64,000 nucleotides of DNA from SFWF01 sp045537915 (GCA_045537915.1 JAZSQK010000035.1:1-64000); one strand, 5' to 3'; shown: positions 1 through 8,762, counted from the stretch's first letter. Translations and numbers: made by a program. The notes: generated by a model not told the origin, from the letters alone.

Positions 1-2
1 AG

Positions 3-31
3 TTGCATATTCCGAAATGATTGTGTATAAT
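3..31 (+). promoter_or_regulatory. Predicted sigma-A promoter of tRNA-fMet
   Basis: A TTGCAT -35 box (3-8) and a perfect TATAAT -10 box (26-31) are separated by 17 bp, about 30 bp ahead of the mature tRNA. This is read from sequence only; the start point would be near 38. Confidence 0.6.
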
Positions 32-63
32 AATATGGCACCGAAGATATTTCGGCTCTATAT

Positions 64-119
<56 letters not shown>

Positions 120-140
<21 letters not shown>

Positions 141-251
141 AAGAGACTTTGCTGAAAAGCAGAGTCTTTTCTTTTTTATAAAATACGACCTTTGGGTTAT
201 GAGACCGAAGGGCGAATAACTCGAAGGTAGAGAGCAAAGCGAACGGCCGAG
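120..251 (+). repeat. 132-bp direct repeat, copy 1
   Basis: It matches 341-472 at 131 of 132 positions; the only difference is A231 versus T452. It begins inside the tRNA T arm, spans the tRNA 3' end, CCA and terminator, and continues 75 bp further into AT-poor non-coding sequence. Confidence 0.9.
144..177 (+). terminator. Intrinsic terminator after tRNA-fMet
   Basis: A 10-bp stem (144-153 with 158-167, one G:T pair) closes on a GAAA tetraloop and is followed by a T-rich tract. An identical copy exists at 365-398. Confidence 0.8.
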
Positions 252-261
252 CGGTAGTGAA

Positions 262-325
262 TGACAGTCCGGTGGACTGTCAGAGCCGCGAGGTGACCGA
301 AGACAAATTCTCCGCAGAGAATTTG
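262..325. repeat. Two perfect hairpins in the spacer between the direct repeats
   Basis: Hairpin A is a 9-bp stem (262-270 with 274-282) with a GGT loop. Hairpin B is a 9-bp stem (304-312 with 317-325) with a CGCA loop. Neither is followed by a T tract, so they do not look like terminators. The arrangement resembles dispersed palindromic units found in Clostridia genomes, but that is an inference. Confidence 0.6.
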
Positions 326-340
326 CCAAGACCGGTGCTT

Positions 341-472
341 CAAATCCGCCTCCCGCAACCAAAGAGACTTTGCTGAAAAGCAGAGTCTTTTCTTTTTTAT
401 AAAATACGACCTTTGGGTTATGAGACCGAAGGGCGAATAACTCGAAGGTAGTGAGCAAAGCGAACGGCCGAG
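341..472 (+). repeat. 132-bp direct repeat, copy 2, with tRNA-fMet 3' fragment
   Basis: The second copy starts with the last 21 nt of the initiator tRNA (341-361) but lacks the rest of the cloverleaf; the sequence before it is unrelated to a tRNA 5' half. It therefore cannot make a tRNA. It carries a second copy of the terminator (365-398). Confidence 0.9.
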
Positions 473-514
473 GAGTTTTTGAAAACAATAAGTAATAGTG
501 AAAAAAGTGTTTTC

Positions 515-537
515 AGCAAGGCTTTGCCTTGCTTTTT
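515..537 (+). terminator. Hairpin with T tract
   Basis: An 8-bp GC-rich stem (AGCAAGGC at 515-522 with its complement at 526-533), a TTT loop and four T residues. It closes the tRNA/repeat region just ahead of the next gene. Confidence 0.6.
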
Positions 538-556
538 CGCTTTTTGGCGGTATAAT
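529..556 (+). promoter_or_regulatory. Predicted promoter of the 594 gene
   Basis: TTGCTT (529-534) and TATAAT (551-556) with a 16-bp spacer; the -35 box lies in the arm of the preceding terminator hairpin. Confidence 0.5.
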
Positions 557-593
557 GAATATAAAAGTCGGGGATCATTAAGGAGAAAAAATA

Positions 594-1565
594 ATGGAAA
601 CTCTAATGATAATTTTAAAAATTGCCTTAGTTGCGCTTTGCGGTGTCGGCCTTTATTATCTGTTTATTTTCAGCGTTTATTTCTGGAATTTAGCAGAAGC
701 TATATGCCTTATTATTGAAACAGTTGTTAAATTGGTAACCTATCCTTTTAAGTTTATTAAGAATTTTGTAGAAGAAAAGCGTTCCTCGCTTGAGCTTTCT
801 CTCTGCAATACTCCCCTCGCCCGTTTTGTCGACCGCCACCCAACCCTCGGTACTCCCTCTTCAATTCGGTTTTTAATTTTAGGTATTATATTCATTATAA
901 TAATGCTTATAATTTCAATGTTAAATAATTCTGTCGAAAATCTGATTGAAGATTCTCTTAATATGTACCCGTTTTTCTTTATTGTTCAGCTTATTAGCAA
1001 CCAAGCCTCCTTTTCATTTGTTGGTCTTATAAGCGCCGGCTTTTCGGCTATGCTTATCGGCGCATTTTTTAATTTCTGTATGGGCGACTATGAGCGCAAG
1101 GGTAGCTTTTTGCGTTGGCTTGTAGCTATAGGTTATTATATCGTTACCACCACCGTTGCCTGTTACCTGGGACTTCTTCTCAGTAATGTGTGGGAATGGT
1201 TCGGTAATACGGGAGTCTGGCTCTTTAACAGCCTCAAAGATATAATTTCAGGCTCAGGTAACGGCTTTTTTGATATATTTATTGTGTTAGGCTGTTTAAT
1301 TGCGCTGATTATTGTTGTGTACATAGGAATTATTCTTATCCTTGTCGCCGTAAAGGAATATGTTGAGACCTTTTGCTACGGCGCTATGGGAGCCATATTG
1401 TTTGCAGTGGTTTTACTACTCTGCTTTGTCTTCGGCTCACAGGAATTTATAAACAGTACGTGGGGACAGGTTATATGCATCGCAACACTATTTATAAGTA
1501 TTTTTGTTCTGGATTTTATCAGGGTAAACAAGGTGGAAATTTTGGGGTTGGATGAGAAAATTTAA
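594..1565 (+). CDS. Multi-pass membrane protein of unknown function
   Basis: A 323-residue protein with about seven hydrophobic segments: near residues 5-30, 34-52, 90-110, 125-165, 175-200, 225-255 and 260-310. The soluble parts are short. A basic/acidic stretch around 53-85 lies between the first and second helical groups and is probably cytoplasmic. No catalytic motif or known family is recognised. The ATG at 594 has an AAGGAG ribosome site at normal spacing, and the gene has its own promoter and terminator, so it appears to be a single-gene unit. The start of an overlapping +2-frame reading is not supported. Confidence 0.75.
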   Translation: METLMIILKIALVALCGVGLYYLFIFSVYFWNLAEAICLIIETVVKLVTYPFKFIKNFVEEKRSSLELSLCNTPLARFVDRHPTLGTPSSIRFLILGIIFIIIMLIISMLNNSVENLIEDSLNMYPFFFIVQLISNQASFSFVGLISAGFSAMLIGAFFNFCMGDYERKGSFLRWLVAIGYYIVTTTVACYLGLLLSNVWEWFGNTGVWLFNSLKDIISGSGNGFFDIFIVLGCLIALIIVVYIGIILILVAVKEYVETFCYGAMGAILFAVVLLLCFVFGSQEFINSTWGQVICIATLFISIFVLDFIRVNKVEILGLDEKI

Positions 1566-1587
1566 AGGGAGCAAGATTCCCTTTTAT
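1564..1587 (+). terminator. Terminator overlapping the stop of the membrane-protein gene
   Basis: AAAGGGA (1564-1570) pairs with TCCCTTT (1578-1584), followed by T residues. The 5' arm begins inside the TAA stop codon. Confidence 0.6.
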
Positions 1588-1615
1588 TGACACTGAATTT
1601 TAAGTATGATATACT
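1587..1615 (+). promoter_or_regulatory. Near-consensus extended -10 promoter of the SPFH gene
   Basis: TTGACA (1587-1592), a 17-bp spacer, TATACT (1610-1615), plus a TGA extended -10 element at 1607-1609. It lies directly behind the preceding terminator. Confidence 0.8.
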
Positions 1616-1653
1616 TTAATTAAGCATAACATATGCTTAGAAAGGAAGATTTT

Positions 1654-2595
1654 ATGCCTTATATTATAGCTGCTATTATTATCATCGGTCTTATGATTCT
1701 TTGCCTTAAGGTTGTACCTCAGGCAACCGAATTTGTTGTTGAAAGAATCGGTAAATACCACCGTACCTGGAGTGCAGGACTGCACTTTTTAGTGCCTGTA
1801 ATCGACCGTGTTTCAAAAAAAGTCACTCTGAAGGAACAGGTGCTTGACTCTCCGCCACAGCCCGTTATCACTAAGGATAATGTTACTATGCAGATTGACA
1901 CCGTAGTCTACTTCAAGGTTTTTGACGCAATGCTTTTTACCTACGGCGCCGTAAACCCAATAAGTGCGTTATCTAATCTTACCGCAACAACCCTTCGTAA
2001 CATTGTCGGCGAACTTGAACTTGACGACACCCTTACCTCCCGTGACACCATTAACGGAAAGATGACCGAAATTCTTGACTCGGCTACCGACCAATGGGGT
2101 ATAAAGGTAAACCGTGTTGAGCTTAAAAATATTATTCCGCCCTCCGAGATACAAAATGCGATGGAAAAGCAGATGAAGGCAGAGCGTGACCGCCGTGAAA
2201 CCCTGCTTGAAGCCCAGGGTCACAAGGCTGCAGTTATTACCCGTGCCGAAGGCGATAAACAGGCAATGATTCTTGCAGCAGAGGGTGAAAGAGATGCACG
2301 TATTGCCCGTGCTGAAGGCGAAGCGAAGGCAACCCTTCTTGCAAAACAGGCCGAGGCTGACGGTCTTGCAGCTCTCAAGGCAGCCGGAGCAGACGCAGCT
2401 GTGCTCGAGCTTAAAAAGTATGAGGCTCTTATTTCTATGTCCAACGGCAAAGCCTCTAAAATAATTGTTCCTACCGATGCTGTCAGCATGGTAAAAAACA
2501 ACGTGCTGTTTTCAGAAACTTCAGGTCTCGGAGATGTTACTAACCCTTCGCCTGAAGAAGCAAAGCAGAAAAAAACTGACCCCTGTTGTGACTAG
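1654..2595 (+). CDS. SPFH/Band 7 (stomatin/prohibitin-like) membrane protein
   Basis: One N-terminal transmembrane helix (residues about 1-18) leads into an SPFH domain. The sequence VPQATEFVVERIGKYHRTW and the following PVIDRVSKKVTLKEQV segment are typical of the QmcA/stomatin group. After the domain comes a long charged alanine/glutamate-rich coiled coil (about 175-255). SPFH proteins oligomerise at the membrane and scaffold microdomains; partner proteases are common, but no NfeD-type partner is adjacent here. The ATG at 1654 is chosen over an in-frame ATG at 1633 because the AAAGGAAG ribosome site lies between them. The protein ends in an unusual Cys-Cys-Asp tail. Confidence 0.9.
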   Translation: MPYIIAAIIIIGLMILCLKVVPQATEFVVERIGKYHRTWSAGLHFLVPVIDRVSKKVTLKEQVLDSPPQPVITKDNVTMQIDTVVYFKVFDAMLFTYGAVNPISALSNLTATTLRNIVGELELDDTLTSRDTINGKMTEILDSATDQWGIKVNRVELKNIIPPSEIQNAMEKQMKAERDRRETLLEAQGHKAAVITRAEGDKQAMILAAEGERDARIARAEGEAKATLLAKQAEADGLAALKAAGADAAVLELKKYEALISMSNGKASKIIVPTDAVSMVKNNVLFSETSGLGDVTNPSPEEAKQKKTDPCCD

Positions 2596-2602
2596 CTACT
2601 AT

Positions 2603-2639
2603 AAGGTCCTTTGTCTTTAGATAGGGGACCTTGTTTTTA
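2603..2639 (+). terminator. Terminator after the SPFH gene
   Basis: AAGGTCC (2603-2609) pairs with GGACCTT (2626-2632), followed by a T tract. Confidence 0.75.
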
Positions 2640-2699
2640 TAGCGATTGTAGTGAATCTTGTTATATCAGATGTCACCATTTTAACCCAAAAACACCTGA

Positions 2700-2728
2700 T
2701 TGATTTATTTCTTTTTATTTTATATAAT
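2700..2728 (+). promoter_or_regulatory. Predicted promoter of the ClC gene
   Basis: TTGATT (2700-2705), a 17-bp spacer and TATAAT (2723-2728). Confidence 0.7.
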
Positions 2729-2765
2729 GGGCTAAATAAATTTAGTTAAACAACCTAAGAACAAT

Positions 2766-4076
2766 ATGCAGTTTAGATCGAGGCGCTTTATTAAAATGAA
2801 CGGATTCCCAAAGCAAAAATTTAATACCATTGTCTTTTCTGCGGCTATGGGTGTAGCTTCAGGTGCGGTTGTCTTCGCTTTTAAACAGTCGGCCGCCTTT
2901 ATGGCCTCTCTTTCTTTATATTTGTATGAGTCGGCAAGGCAAAATTACTCTTTAATTCCTGTGCTTTTGATTGTTGTAGCTTTGCTCGGTCTTTTTTCGG
3001 CAGTTGCGGTAAAATTTCTTAAAAACTGCTCGGGAGGCGGAATTCCGACGGCTATTGCCGCAATCAAAGGCTTTATTGATTTTAAGCCTATTCGCAACCT
3101 TTTTGCCGTTTTTACAGCCAGTCTTGTTTCTTTTTTTGCAGGACTTCCACTTGGCAGTGAGGGACCATGTGTACAAATGGGCGCAGCAGTAGGTGGTATG
3201 TTTGGAGGAAAAGACAGTATCTGCAGAAGAACTCTTATTACTTCTGGAGCCTGTGCAGGTTTTTGCGGTGCAACTCTGGCGCCGATATCTGCCATTATTT
3301 TTGCATTTGAAGAATTGCGTTGCGGTTTTTCTCTCTTACTTGCTTTATCAGTATCCATAGCGGTGCTCTGCGCTAATCTTACAAACTATTTGCTTTGTCT
3401 TCTTTTCTCTGTAGAGGATTCTCTTTTTTCCTTTAACATGTCCGATGTTTTACCCTTAAGGTATCTCTGGACAGCACTTATCGTCGGCCTTGTTTGCGGT
3501 ATTGCAGCGGTAATTTATATTAAACTACACCACTGTATTTCGGATGTTTTGCGAAGGTTTTTCAGCAGGATATCTGTGTATATAAAAATTCCTTTGCTCT
3601 TTGTTGCTGTTTCGATTACAGGCCTTTTCTTGTCACAATGCCTGGGTTCAGGGCATTCTCTAGTTGATGAGATGATAGAGGGTCACGGCGTCTGGTATAT
3701 GCTGCTGACCTTTCTGTGCATCAGGGTTATATTTGCCATTCTTGCCAACAAGCTCGGCGTTGTCGGAGGCTTGTTTGTTCCCGTTCTCGCCTTTGGCGCT
3801 ATAATCGGTTCTCTTTGCGCAAAGGGGCTTGTTTTTGCAGGAGTACTTCCCACTGAGTATTTTTCTATTATTGTTATCCTTTGTATTTCGGCCTTTCTGG
3901 CCGCCTCGGCGCATACCCCGATTTTATCGGTTGCTTTTGCTGCGGAAGCCCTGTCTGCTATCGGCAATATTCTGCCTGTAGCAGTATCCGTTCTTATAGC
4001 CTATTTCTTCGTGCTTGTCTTTAAAACAGAAGACCTTAATGAAACTGCCGCAAAAGCAAAGGCAAAAGACATCTGA
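2766..4076 (+). CDS. ClC-family chloride channel / H+-Cl- antiporter
   Basis: A 436-residue polytopic protein with the ClC anion-pore signatures: GGGIPTA (for GSGIP), LGSEGPCVQMG (for GREGP, with the gating glutamate kept) and GGLFVPVLAFGA (for GxFxP). The length fits bacterial ClCs that lack a C-terminal CBS pair. The gating glutamate is usual in proton-coupled antiporters; the direction of transport cannot be read from sequence. The ATG at 2766 has only a weak ribosome site. A second in-frame ATG at 2796, preceded by GAGG about 12 nt upstream, is an equally possible start and would remove ten residues. Convergent with the PBP gene and separated from it by a two-way terminator. Confidence 0.92.
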   Translation: MQFRSRRFIKMNGFPKQKFNTIVFSAAMGVASGAVVFAFKQSAAFMASLSLYLYESARQNYSLIPVLLIVVALLGLFSAVAVKFLKNCSGGGIPTAIAAIKGFIDFKPIRNLFAVFTASLVSFFAGLPLGSEGPCVQMGAAVGGMFGGKDSICRRTLITSGACAGFCGATLAPISAIIFAFEELRCGFSLLLALSVSIAVLCANLTNYLLCLLFSVEDSLFSFNMSDVLPLRYLWTALIVGLVCGIAAVIYIKLHHCISDVLRRFFSRISVYIKIPLLFVAVSITGLFLSQCLGSGHSLVDEMIEGHGVWYMLLTFLCIRVIFAILANKLGVVGGLFVPVLAFGAIIGSLCAKGLVFAGVLPTEYFSIIVILCISAFLAASAHTPILSVAFAAEALSAIGNILPVAVSVLIAYFFVLVFKTEDLNETAAKAKAKDI

Positions 4077-4094
4077 TTAGTTTAACAACAGAAA

Positions 4095-4136
4095 AAACAC
4101 CGTTGCTCTGCTTTTAGAACAACGGTGTTTTTATTT
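4095..4136. terminator. Bidirectional terminator between clc and the PBP gene
   Basis: An 11-bp stem (4095-4105 with 4120-4130) flanked by an A tract on the left and a T tract on the right, so it can stop transcription from both strands. The stop codon of the minus-strand gene begins at 4131. Confidence 0.8.
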
Positions 4137-5720
4137 GTTTTTTAGGTCGGTTATACTGTCGGCAATTTTGGCAAAAACCCCTCCGCAACCCTTTGAGGAG
4201 TTTTCACTTATCACAGCAACGGCGTATTTTGGATCTTCAAAAGGAAAAAAACCGCAAAACCATGAGTTTATTACCCTTTTTCCGTCTTTAAATATTCCCG
4301 TTTCTGCTGTAGATGTCTTCCCTGCTGCTGAAACAGTTTTAGGCTTTGCGGAAAAACCTGTTCCATCTTCCTCAAGTACCCTTGCCAAGCAATCCCTTAA
4401 TCTTTCGGCAGTGGAGGCCTTCATAAGCTTTACCTTGGCATTTTGCGCCTGTTTATTTATAAGACTCCCATTTTTTACCTCTCCTTTTATCAGCGACAAG
4501 GGATAATAGCTTCCGTCTGTGGCTATTGCGCAATAAAGGGTAAGTATGCCGAGCGGAGATACCATCAGTTCTCCCTGTCCGATACTCAAATTTGCGAGGG
4601 CACGGTCGGAGGCTTCAAGTCGGTCATAATTTCCTATTTGCGCCGATTTGGTGCTAACGCCGTAGCCCAGACTTACCGCATTGTTAAACCCTGCATTCTG
4701 CGCCATTTCAAATATCGGTGTCGCTCCCACCTTGACTGCAAGGTTATAAAAAAAGGAATTACAGGAATGCTTTATCGCACCTGCCATATCGAGCCATTCG
4801 TGTCCCTCTGCTTTATGGCATCTGAATATCTGACCGTCAATATCCGAGGCTCCCTCGCAGTTAAAAAGAAAACCTCCCTCTCCCGCCTCTATTGCCGCCG
4901 CCGCAACACAGGGCTTAAAGACCGAACCGACATTATATGTCTGCATAACCCTATTTATAAGAGGAGAGTTTTCGTCCTCAAGTGCCGCCGCTAAATTGTC
5001 AAGCTCAAAATCAGGACGGCTGACCATCGCCTTTATCTCTCCCGTTTCGACCTCGACTACTGCAACCGCTCCGCAGAATATATCCTCGGCGGCCGCCTCG
5101 GCGATTCTTTGAATCTCGCTGTCAAGGGTTAGGGCTATACCGCTGTTTTCAACCGAACGGTTAATCTCAAATTTTATGCTGTCTCCTTTAATTATATCTC
5201 CGTTCCCGTCGATACCAAAGGTAAGCCTAACCTTGCTTTCACTATAAAGAATATCATCAAAGACATACTGCAATCCGCTTACCCCATGCCCCTCCTGGTC
5301 GGTATATCCTATAATATGGTTGGCTATTGACTGGTTATTAGTTAAGTACCCAAAGGATATTATTCCGTTTCCCGTTATATCCCGTTCGGTTGTAATTATC
5401 GGTACCGAGTTTTCTTGCAGTTCGGCTAACAGCAGAGCCGTTTCGGCTTCGGAATAATAATTTTTAAGGGTAACGGTTGCCGAGGGTATGTCGGTAACAA
5501 GGCTTAAGTAATTTTCCTTACTGTTTGTTAGCGGCTCCATATTACAGTCATATATGGTACCCCTCTGACCCGTAATAGTAATACTGCGTGATGCGGTTGA
5601 ATTGGCGGTGGCAAAGTATCTCGGATCAAGCGCAATATCCACAACCCTTAATACCGTAAGGAACATTGCCACAAGCACGGTAAAATAACAGAAAGCTACC
5701 CTTCTGTGCACAGTCTTCAT
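4131..5720 (-). CDS. Penicillin-binding protein, class B transpeptidase (PBP2/SpoVD-like)
   Basis: A 529-residue class B D,D-transpeptidase that cross-links peptidoglycan on the outer face of the membrane. A single N-terminal anchor lies at about residues 9-30, followed by the dimerisation domain (TITGQRGTIYDC, 48-59). The transpeptidase domain has the active-site SVFK tetrad (266-269), SCN (319-321) and KTS (468-470) in place of the commoner KTG. KTS keeps the lysine and is seen in active enzymes. There is no PASTA domain, unlike many SpoVD/PBP2x proteins. It is the last gene of the thyX-to-PBP operon. Its GGGAG ribosome site lies inside a hairpin (5729-5759). Confidence 0.92.
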   Translation of the reverse strand: MKTVHRRVAFCYFTVLVAMFLTVLRVVDIALDPRYFATANSTASRSITITGQRGTIYDCNMEPLTNSKENYLSLVTDIPSATVTLKNYYSEAETALLLAELQENSVPIITTERDITGNGIISFGYLTNNQSIANHIIGYTDQEGHGVSGLQYVFDDILYSESKVRLTFGIDGNGDIIKGDSIKFEINRSVENSGIALTLDSEIQRIAEAAAEDIFCGAVAVVEVETGEIKAMVSRPDFELDNLAAALEDENSPLINRVMQTYNVGSVFKPCVAAAAIEAGEGGFLFNCEGASDIDGQIFRCHKAEGHEWLDMAGAIKHSCNSFFYNLAVKVGATPIFEMAQNAGFNNAVSLGYGVSTKSAQIGNYDRLEASDRALANLSIGQGELMVSPLGILTLYCAIATDGSYYPLSLIKGEVKNGSLINKQAQNAKVKLMKASTAERLRDCLARVLEEDGTGFSAKPKTVSAAGKTSTAETGIFKDGKRVINSWFCGFFPFEDPKYAVAVISENSSKGCGGVFAKIADSITDLKNK

Positions 5721-5728
5721 AAAGAATC

Positions 5729-5759
5729 AGCTCCCGTATCAAGTTTTGACACGGGAGCT
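5729..5759 (-). promoter_or_regulatory. Hairpin that buries the PBP ribosome-binding site
   Basis: A 9-bp stem (5729-5737 with 5751-5759), one mismatch and a further 4 bp close on a 3-nt loop. Read on the minus strand, the 3' arm contains GGGAG, 10 nt ahead of the PBP ATG. No T tract follows on that strand, so control of translation or RNA processing fits better than termination. Confidence 0.5.
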
Positions 5760-5764
5760 TTATT

Positions 5765-6988
5765 TTATTCTGATTTCATTCTGAGCATTGCGCCCTTTGC
5801 GATCGGACGGTCAAAGGGAATTTTTATTTTCATCATTGGATGACATGCGTTTTCTAAAGGATTTCCATCTTCATCAAAAATGGTATGGGCAGTTAGCCTA
5901 AAAGGTATGTTATGAGGTTCAAGGCAATCAAGTTCCTGACCTCTTTCAAACTTATTTTTTAGTATCGCCGTAACCATATTGTCCTCATATCCGTCGACAA
6001 CCGCCGCAACCGAATAATCTCTTACATAACCTGCGCTGGTATAGGTCTGGCTATTTTCGGGGCGACCGAAATAAAATCCTGTACTATAATTGCGGTGGCT
6101 GATTTTATTAAGCTCCTCACTAACCCACGAAGGCAGTCTCCAGTCTTCCTTACAGTTGTAAAGACTATCGAGCGCTCCTCGGTAGGCATTTGCGGTAACC
6201 GCAACATAATACTGTGATTTTGCCCTACCCTCAATTTTCAAACTACCTATTCCCGCATCACGCATTTTATCAAGATGCTCTGCCATACATAAATCGTTAG
6301 CATTGAGTATATAGGTTCCCTTATCGGTCTCGGTTATATCGTAATGCTGTCCCTCTCGGTTGGTTTCAATAAGGGAATATGACCAACGGCAAGGCTGAGC
6401 GCAGTCTCCCCTGTTGGCATCTCTGCCCGTCATATAGCTTGAAAGCAGACATCTTGCCGAAAAGGATACACACATAGCGCCGTGTACAAAACATTCCAGG
6501 GTCAGTTCCTTTGGAGTTTTTGCCCTGATTTCTGTAATCTCATCCAGGGACATTTCCCGAGCGATTACCACCCTTTTTGCACCCATATTATAATAGGCGT
6601 TGGCAGTTTCGTAATTCACTATACCCGACTGGACCGATATATGAAGCTCACATTTCGGCGCATATTTTTGCACCATTTGTATCGTTCCCAGGTCGGCCGC
6701 TATTACAGCATCTGCGCCAAGGGACTGTACCTGTTCTAAAAAGGCGGGTATCCGAGAAATTTCATCGTTATGGGGCAGAGTGTTACAGGCCACATGCACC
6801 TTAACACCCCGCTCGTGAGCGTATTTTATGCCCTTTTCCATATCCTCAAGACCGAAATTTGCGGCGGCAGTTCTCATGCCGAACTCCTCACCCGCAATAT
6901 AAACAGCATCGGCGCCGAAATCAACCGCAGTCTTCAGACGGTCAAGGTTTCCGGCAGGGCAAAGTAATTCCATTTTTTCTTTATTCAT
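5765..6988 (-). CDS. Peptidase U32 family protein (TrhP/YrrO-like)
   Basis: A 407-residue protein with the U32 signature. The N-terminal TIM-barrel-like part begins MELLCPAGNLDRLKTA, and the cysteine-rich motif around 168-203 contains FVHGAMCVSFSARC and RGDCAQPCRW. U32 proteins are named as collagenases, but most bacterial members carry out RNA or quinone hydroxylation using an Fe-S cluster held by these cysteines. TrhP (B. subtilis YrrN/YrrO) makes 5-hydroxyuridine in tRNA. The length and position right behind mltG match the B. subtilis yrrL-yrrO region, so TrhP is the best guess. Only 1 nt separates it from mltG, indicating coupled translation. Confidence 0.88.
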   Translation of the reverse strand: MNKEKMELLCPAGNLDRLKTAVDFGADAVYIAGEEFGMRTAAANFGLEDMEKGIKYAHERGVKVHVACNTLPHNDEISRIPAFLEQVQSLGADAVIAADLGTIQMVQKYAPKCELHISVQSGIVNYETANAYYNMGAKRVVIAREMSLDEITEIRAKTPKELTLECFVHGAMCVSFSARCLLSSYMTGRDANRGDCAQPCRWSYSLIETNREGQHYDITETDKGTYILNANDLCMAEHLDKMRDAGIGSLKIEGRAKSQYYVAVTANAYRGALDSLYNCKEDWRLPSWVSEELNKISHRNYSTGFYFGRPENSQTYTSAGYVRDYSVAAVVDGYEDNMVTAILKNKFERGQELDCLEPHNIPFRLTAHTIFDEDGNPLENACHPMMKIKIPFDRPIAKGAMLRMKSE

Positions 6989-6989
6989 A

Positions 6990-8165
6990 TCAATCAGGAT
7001 AATATATTCCTTTATTTATCAGTTCCCAGTTTTTAGCCTCGTGGGCTGCGAGGGTCTTGTTGTAGTAGAAATTCATAAACTTATCGGTAATGAAGTAATA
7101 ATAACCGGGCTGTGAGGTTGAGGGATAAAGCGCCGCCATTATAGACTCCATACTCGGAGAACAGAGCGGTCCTACGGGAATTCCGGGTGTTTCATAGGTG
7201 TTGTATTTACCCGAGCCATAAGGATACTCTCTGGTTGGATTAGACTGAAGAAGAGCACTTTGACCCCAATCGTTTATACGATTGTAGAAAATCTCGGCAA
7301 CCTTTTGCTTATCCTCATAGGAGGAACTTCCTGCCTCAAGCTCAATTACAGAAGCTAAAGACAGAATTTCGTGCATTGAATAACCCAACTCTTTTGCCTG
7401 TTTTCTCATATCGGCAGTAAATCTTTTATCCATTTCCCTTAACATTTTATCTATTGCAAGACGGGCACATTCCTCGGTATCCTCATAGGCGTAAAAGCTA
7501 TAGGTTTCGGGGAAAAGATATCCCTCGAGCCGCCAATATACCGACTTGTAGGGAATTTCCTCAACAAATTCATAATTAAAGGCGGTTTCCTGAATAGCCT
7601 TTACAATATCGCTCTTTGTGCCAACCCCTGCATCTACAAGCCTAGTGATAATATCGTCAACCGATGACATTTCGGGAATCAGAACGGTAACCGTTTTCGC
7701 CTTTGCGCCATCATTGATAAGCTTCTGAGCAATTCCCTCATAACCGTCATCGTCGCCTATAACATAAACACCGTATTTATACTTTGATTCATAGCCCTTA
7801 AGCTTTGAATATGCACGGAATAACAGTTTGCTTTTTATGATATTGTTCTCATACAAGACCTCTGTTATCTGCCCTGCGCTGCTTCCCTGCTTTATCTCAA
7901 TAGAATACTCGTTTCCTCTGCCGGGACCTATACCGAGATAGTCAGAAGCTGCTATCATTATAAGAGCAGCAAGTCCTATTGAAAAAACAAAGATACAGAC
8001 TACCCAGATTATCGATTTTATAGCCTTTTTATTGGGTTCCTTTTTTTTATTTTTTTCAGGCTCTGACTGTGGCTCTTGAGCAATAGAAAAGCCCTCCCCG
8101 ATAATAAAATCGTCTCCCTTGGATTCATTGTTTTGGGCAGAATCTTTTCTTTCAATTTCGTCCAT
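6990..8165 (-). CDS. mltG: Endolytic transglycosylase MltG (YceG-like)
   Basis: A membrane-anchored lytic transglycosylase that cuts nascent glycan strands and sets their length. It has a charged cytoplasmic N-terminus, one transmembrane helix (about 49-73), a LysM-like segment and the YceG catalytic domain. The conserved HEILSLASVIELEAG motif puts the catalytic glutamate near residue 275. The ATG at 8165 is chosen because AAGGAG lies 8 nt upstream; a TTG two codons earlier is in frame but too close to that site. It is followed 1 nt later by the U32 gene, as in the B. subtilis yrr cluster. Confidence 0.95.
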   Translation of the reverse strand: MDEIERKDSAQNNESKGDDFIIGEGFSIAQEPQSEPEKNKKKEPNKKAIKSIIWVVCIFVFSIGLAALIMIAASDYLGIGPGRGNEYSIEIKQGSSAGQITEVLYENNIIKSKLLFRAYSKLKGYESKYKYGVYVIGDDDGYEGIAQKLINDGAKAKTVTVLIPEMSSVDDIITRLVDAGVGTKSDIVKAIQETAFNYEFVEEIPYKSVYWRLEGYLFPETYSFYAYEDTEECARLAIDKMLREMDKRFTADMRKQAKELGYSMHEILSLASVIELEAGSSSYEDKQKVAEIFYNRINDWGQSALLQSNPTREYPYGSGKYNTYETPGIPVGPLCSPSMESIMAALYPSTSQPGYYYFITDKFMNFYYNKTLAAHEAKNWELINKGIYYPD

Positions 8166-8177
8166 ATTCAAATCTCC

Positions 8178-8762
8178 TTATTTCCTACAGGTTTTTATCT
8201 TTCTGTCGGTAACGATAATATCAACCGTTCTATCGTATCTTCCGTGGTGCATATAGGGCTTAAGCTCACCCGAATAGCAAATTCCTGCCGACCTTCCAGT
8301 AAACCTTACCATATATCTGTCGTAATATCCCTTGCCGTATCCAAGCCGATATCCGTTCATATCAAACTGCATACCCGGAACTATCATAAGACAGTCGGAA
8401 AAGTCGGTCACTATCTCGTTAGTTTCGGGCGGTTCTAAAACAGAAAAGGCTCCGGGCGACAACTCATCAAATGATGCAATGTAGTGAAACTCCATATCCC
8501 TCGTGTCAGGAATACACCGTGGAACCGCAACCCTTTTTCCGTCAGCCCATGCGGCTTCTATAATGCCCTTTGTATCAACCTCAATTGGTGTTGAAACATA
8601 GACAAGCAATGTCTTTGAGGGGCGGTATTCGTTCAGCCTTCTCACATTGGCAGCTATATCTGCGTCGAGCTTTTTCTTTTCTTCCCTGTCCATTTCACTG
8701 CGGCGAAGTCGGCTGCTCTGGCGTAAAGACTGTTTGTATTTTCTTATATCTAACGGATGCAT
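8178..8762 (-). CDS. 5-formyltetrahydrofolate cyclo-ligase
   Basis: A 194-residue enzyme that converts 5-formyl-THF to 5,10-methenyl-THF using ATP, returning the storage folate to the one-carbon pool. The diagnostic C-terminal motif MNGYRLGYGKGYYDRYM is present, along with the N-terminal basic helix (KQSLRQSSRLRR). The start overlaps the end of the DJ-1-like gene by 13 bp, so translation is probably coupled. Its place in an operon with thyX fits a shared role in folate supply for dTMP synthesis. Confidence 0.95.
   Translation of the reverse strand: MHPLDIRKYKQSLRQSSRLRRSEMDREEKKKLDADIAANVRRLNEYRPSKTLLVYVSTPIEVDTKGIIEAAWADGKRVAVPRCIPDTRDMEFHYIASFDELSPGAFSVLEPPETNEIVTDFSDCLMIVPGMQFDMNGYRLGYGKGYYDRYMVRFTGRSAGICYSGELKPYMHHGRYDRTVDIIVTDRKIKTCRK

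Noticed and set aside
341..361. Second tRNA-fMet gene
   Set aside because: Only the last 21 nt match; no D arm, anticodon arm or 5' acceptor strand precedes them.
479..718. Small ORF ahead of the 594 gene
   Set aside because: It runs through a terminator hairpin and the promoter and ribosome site of the next gene, and overlaps that gene in another frame.
2220..2501. Ala/Ser-rich minus-strand ORF inside the SPFH gene
   Set aside because: It is the antisense of the coiled-coil coding region, with no ribosome site.
4131..5720. Inactive PBP because KTG reads KTS
   Set aside because: SxxK and SxN motifs are intact and KTS keeps the needed lysine; active enzymes with this variant are known.
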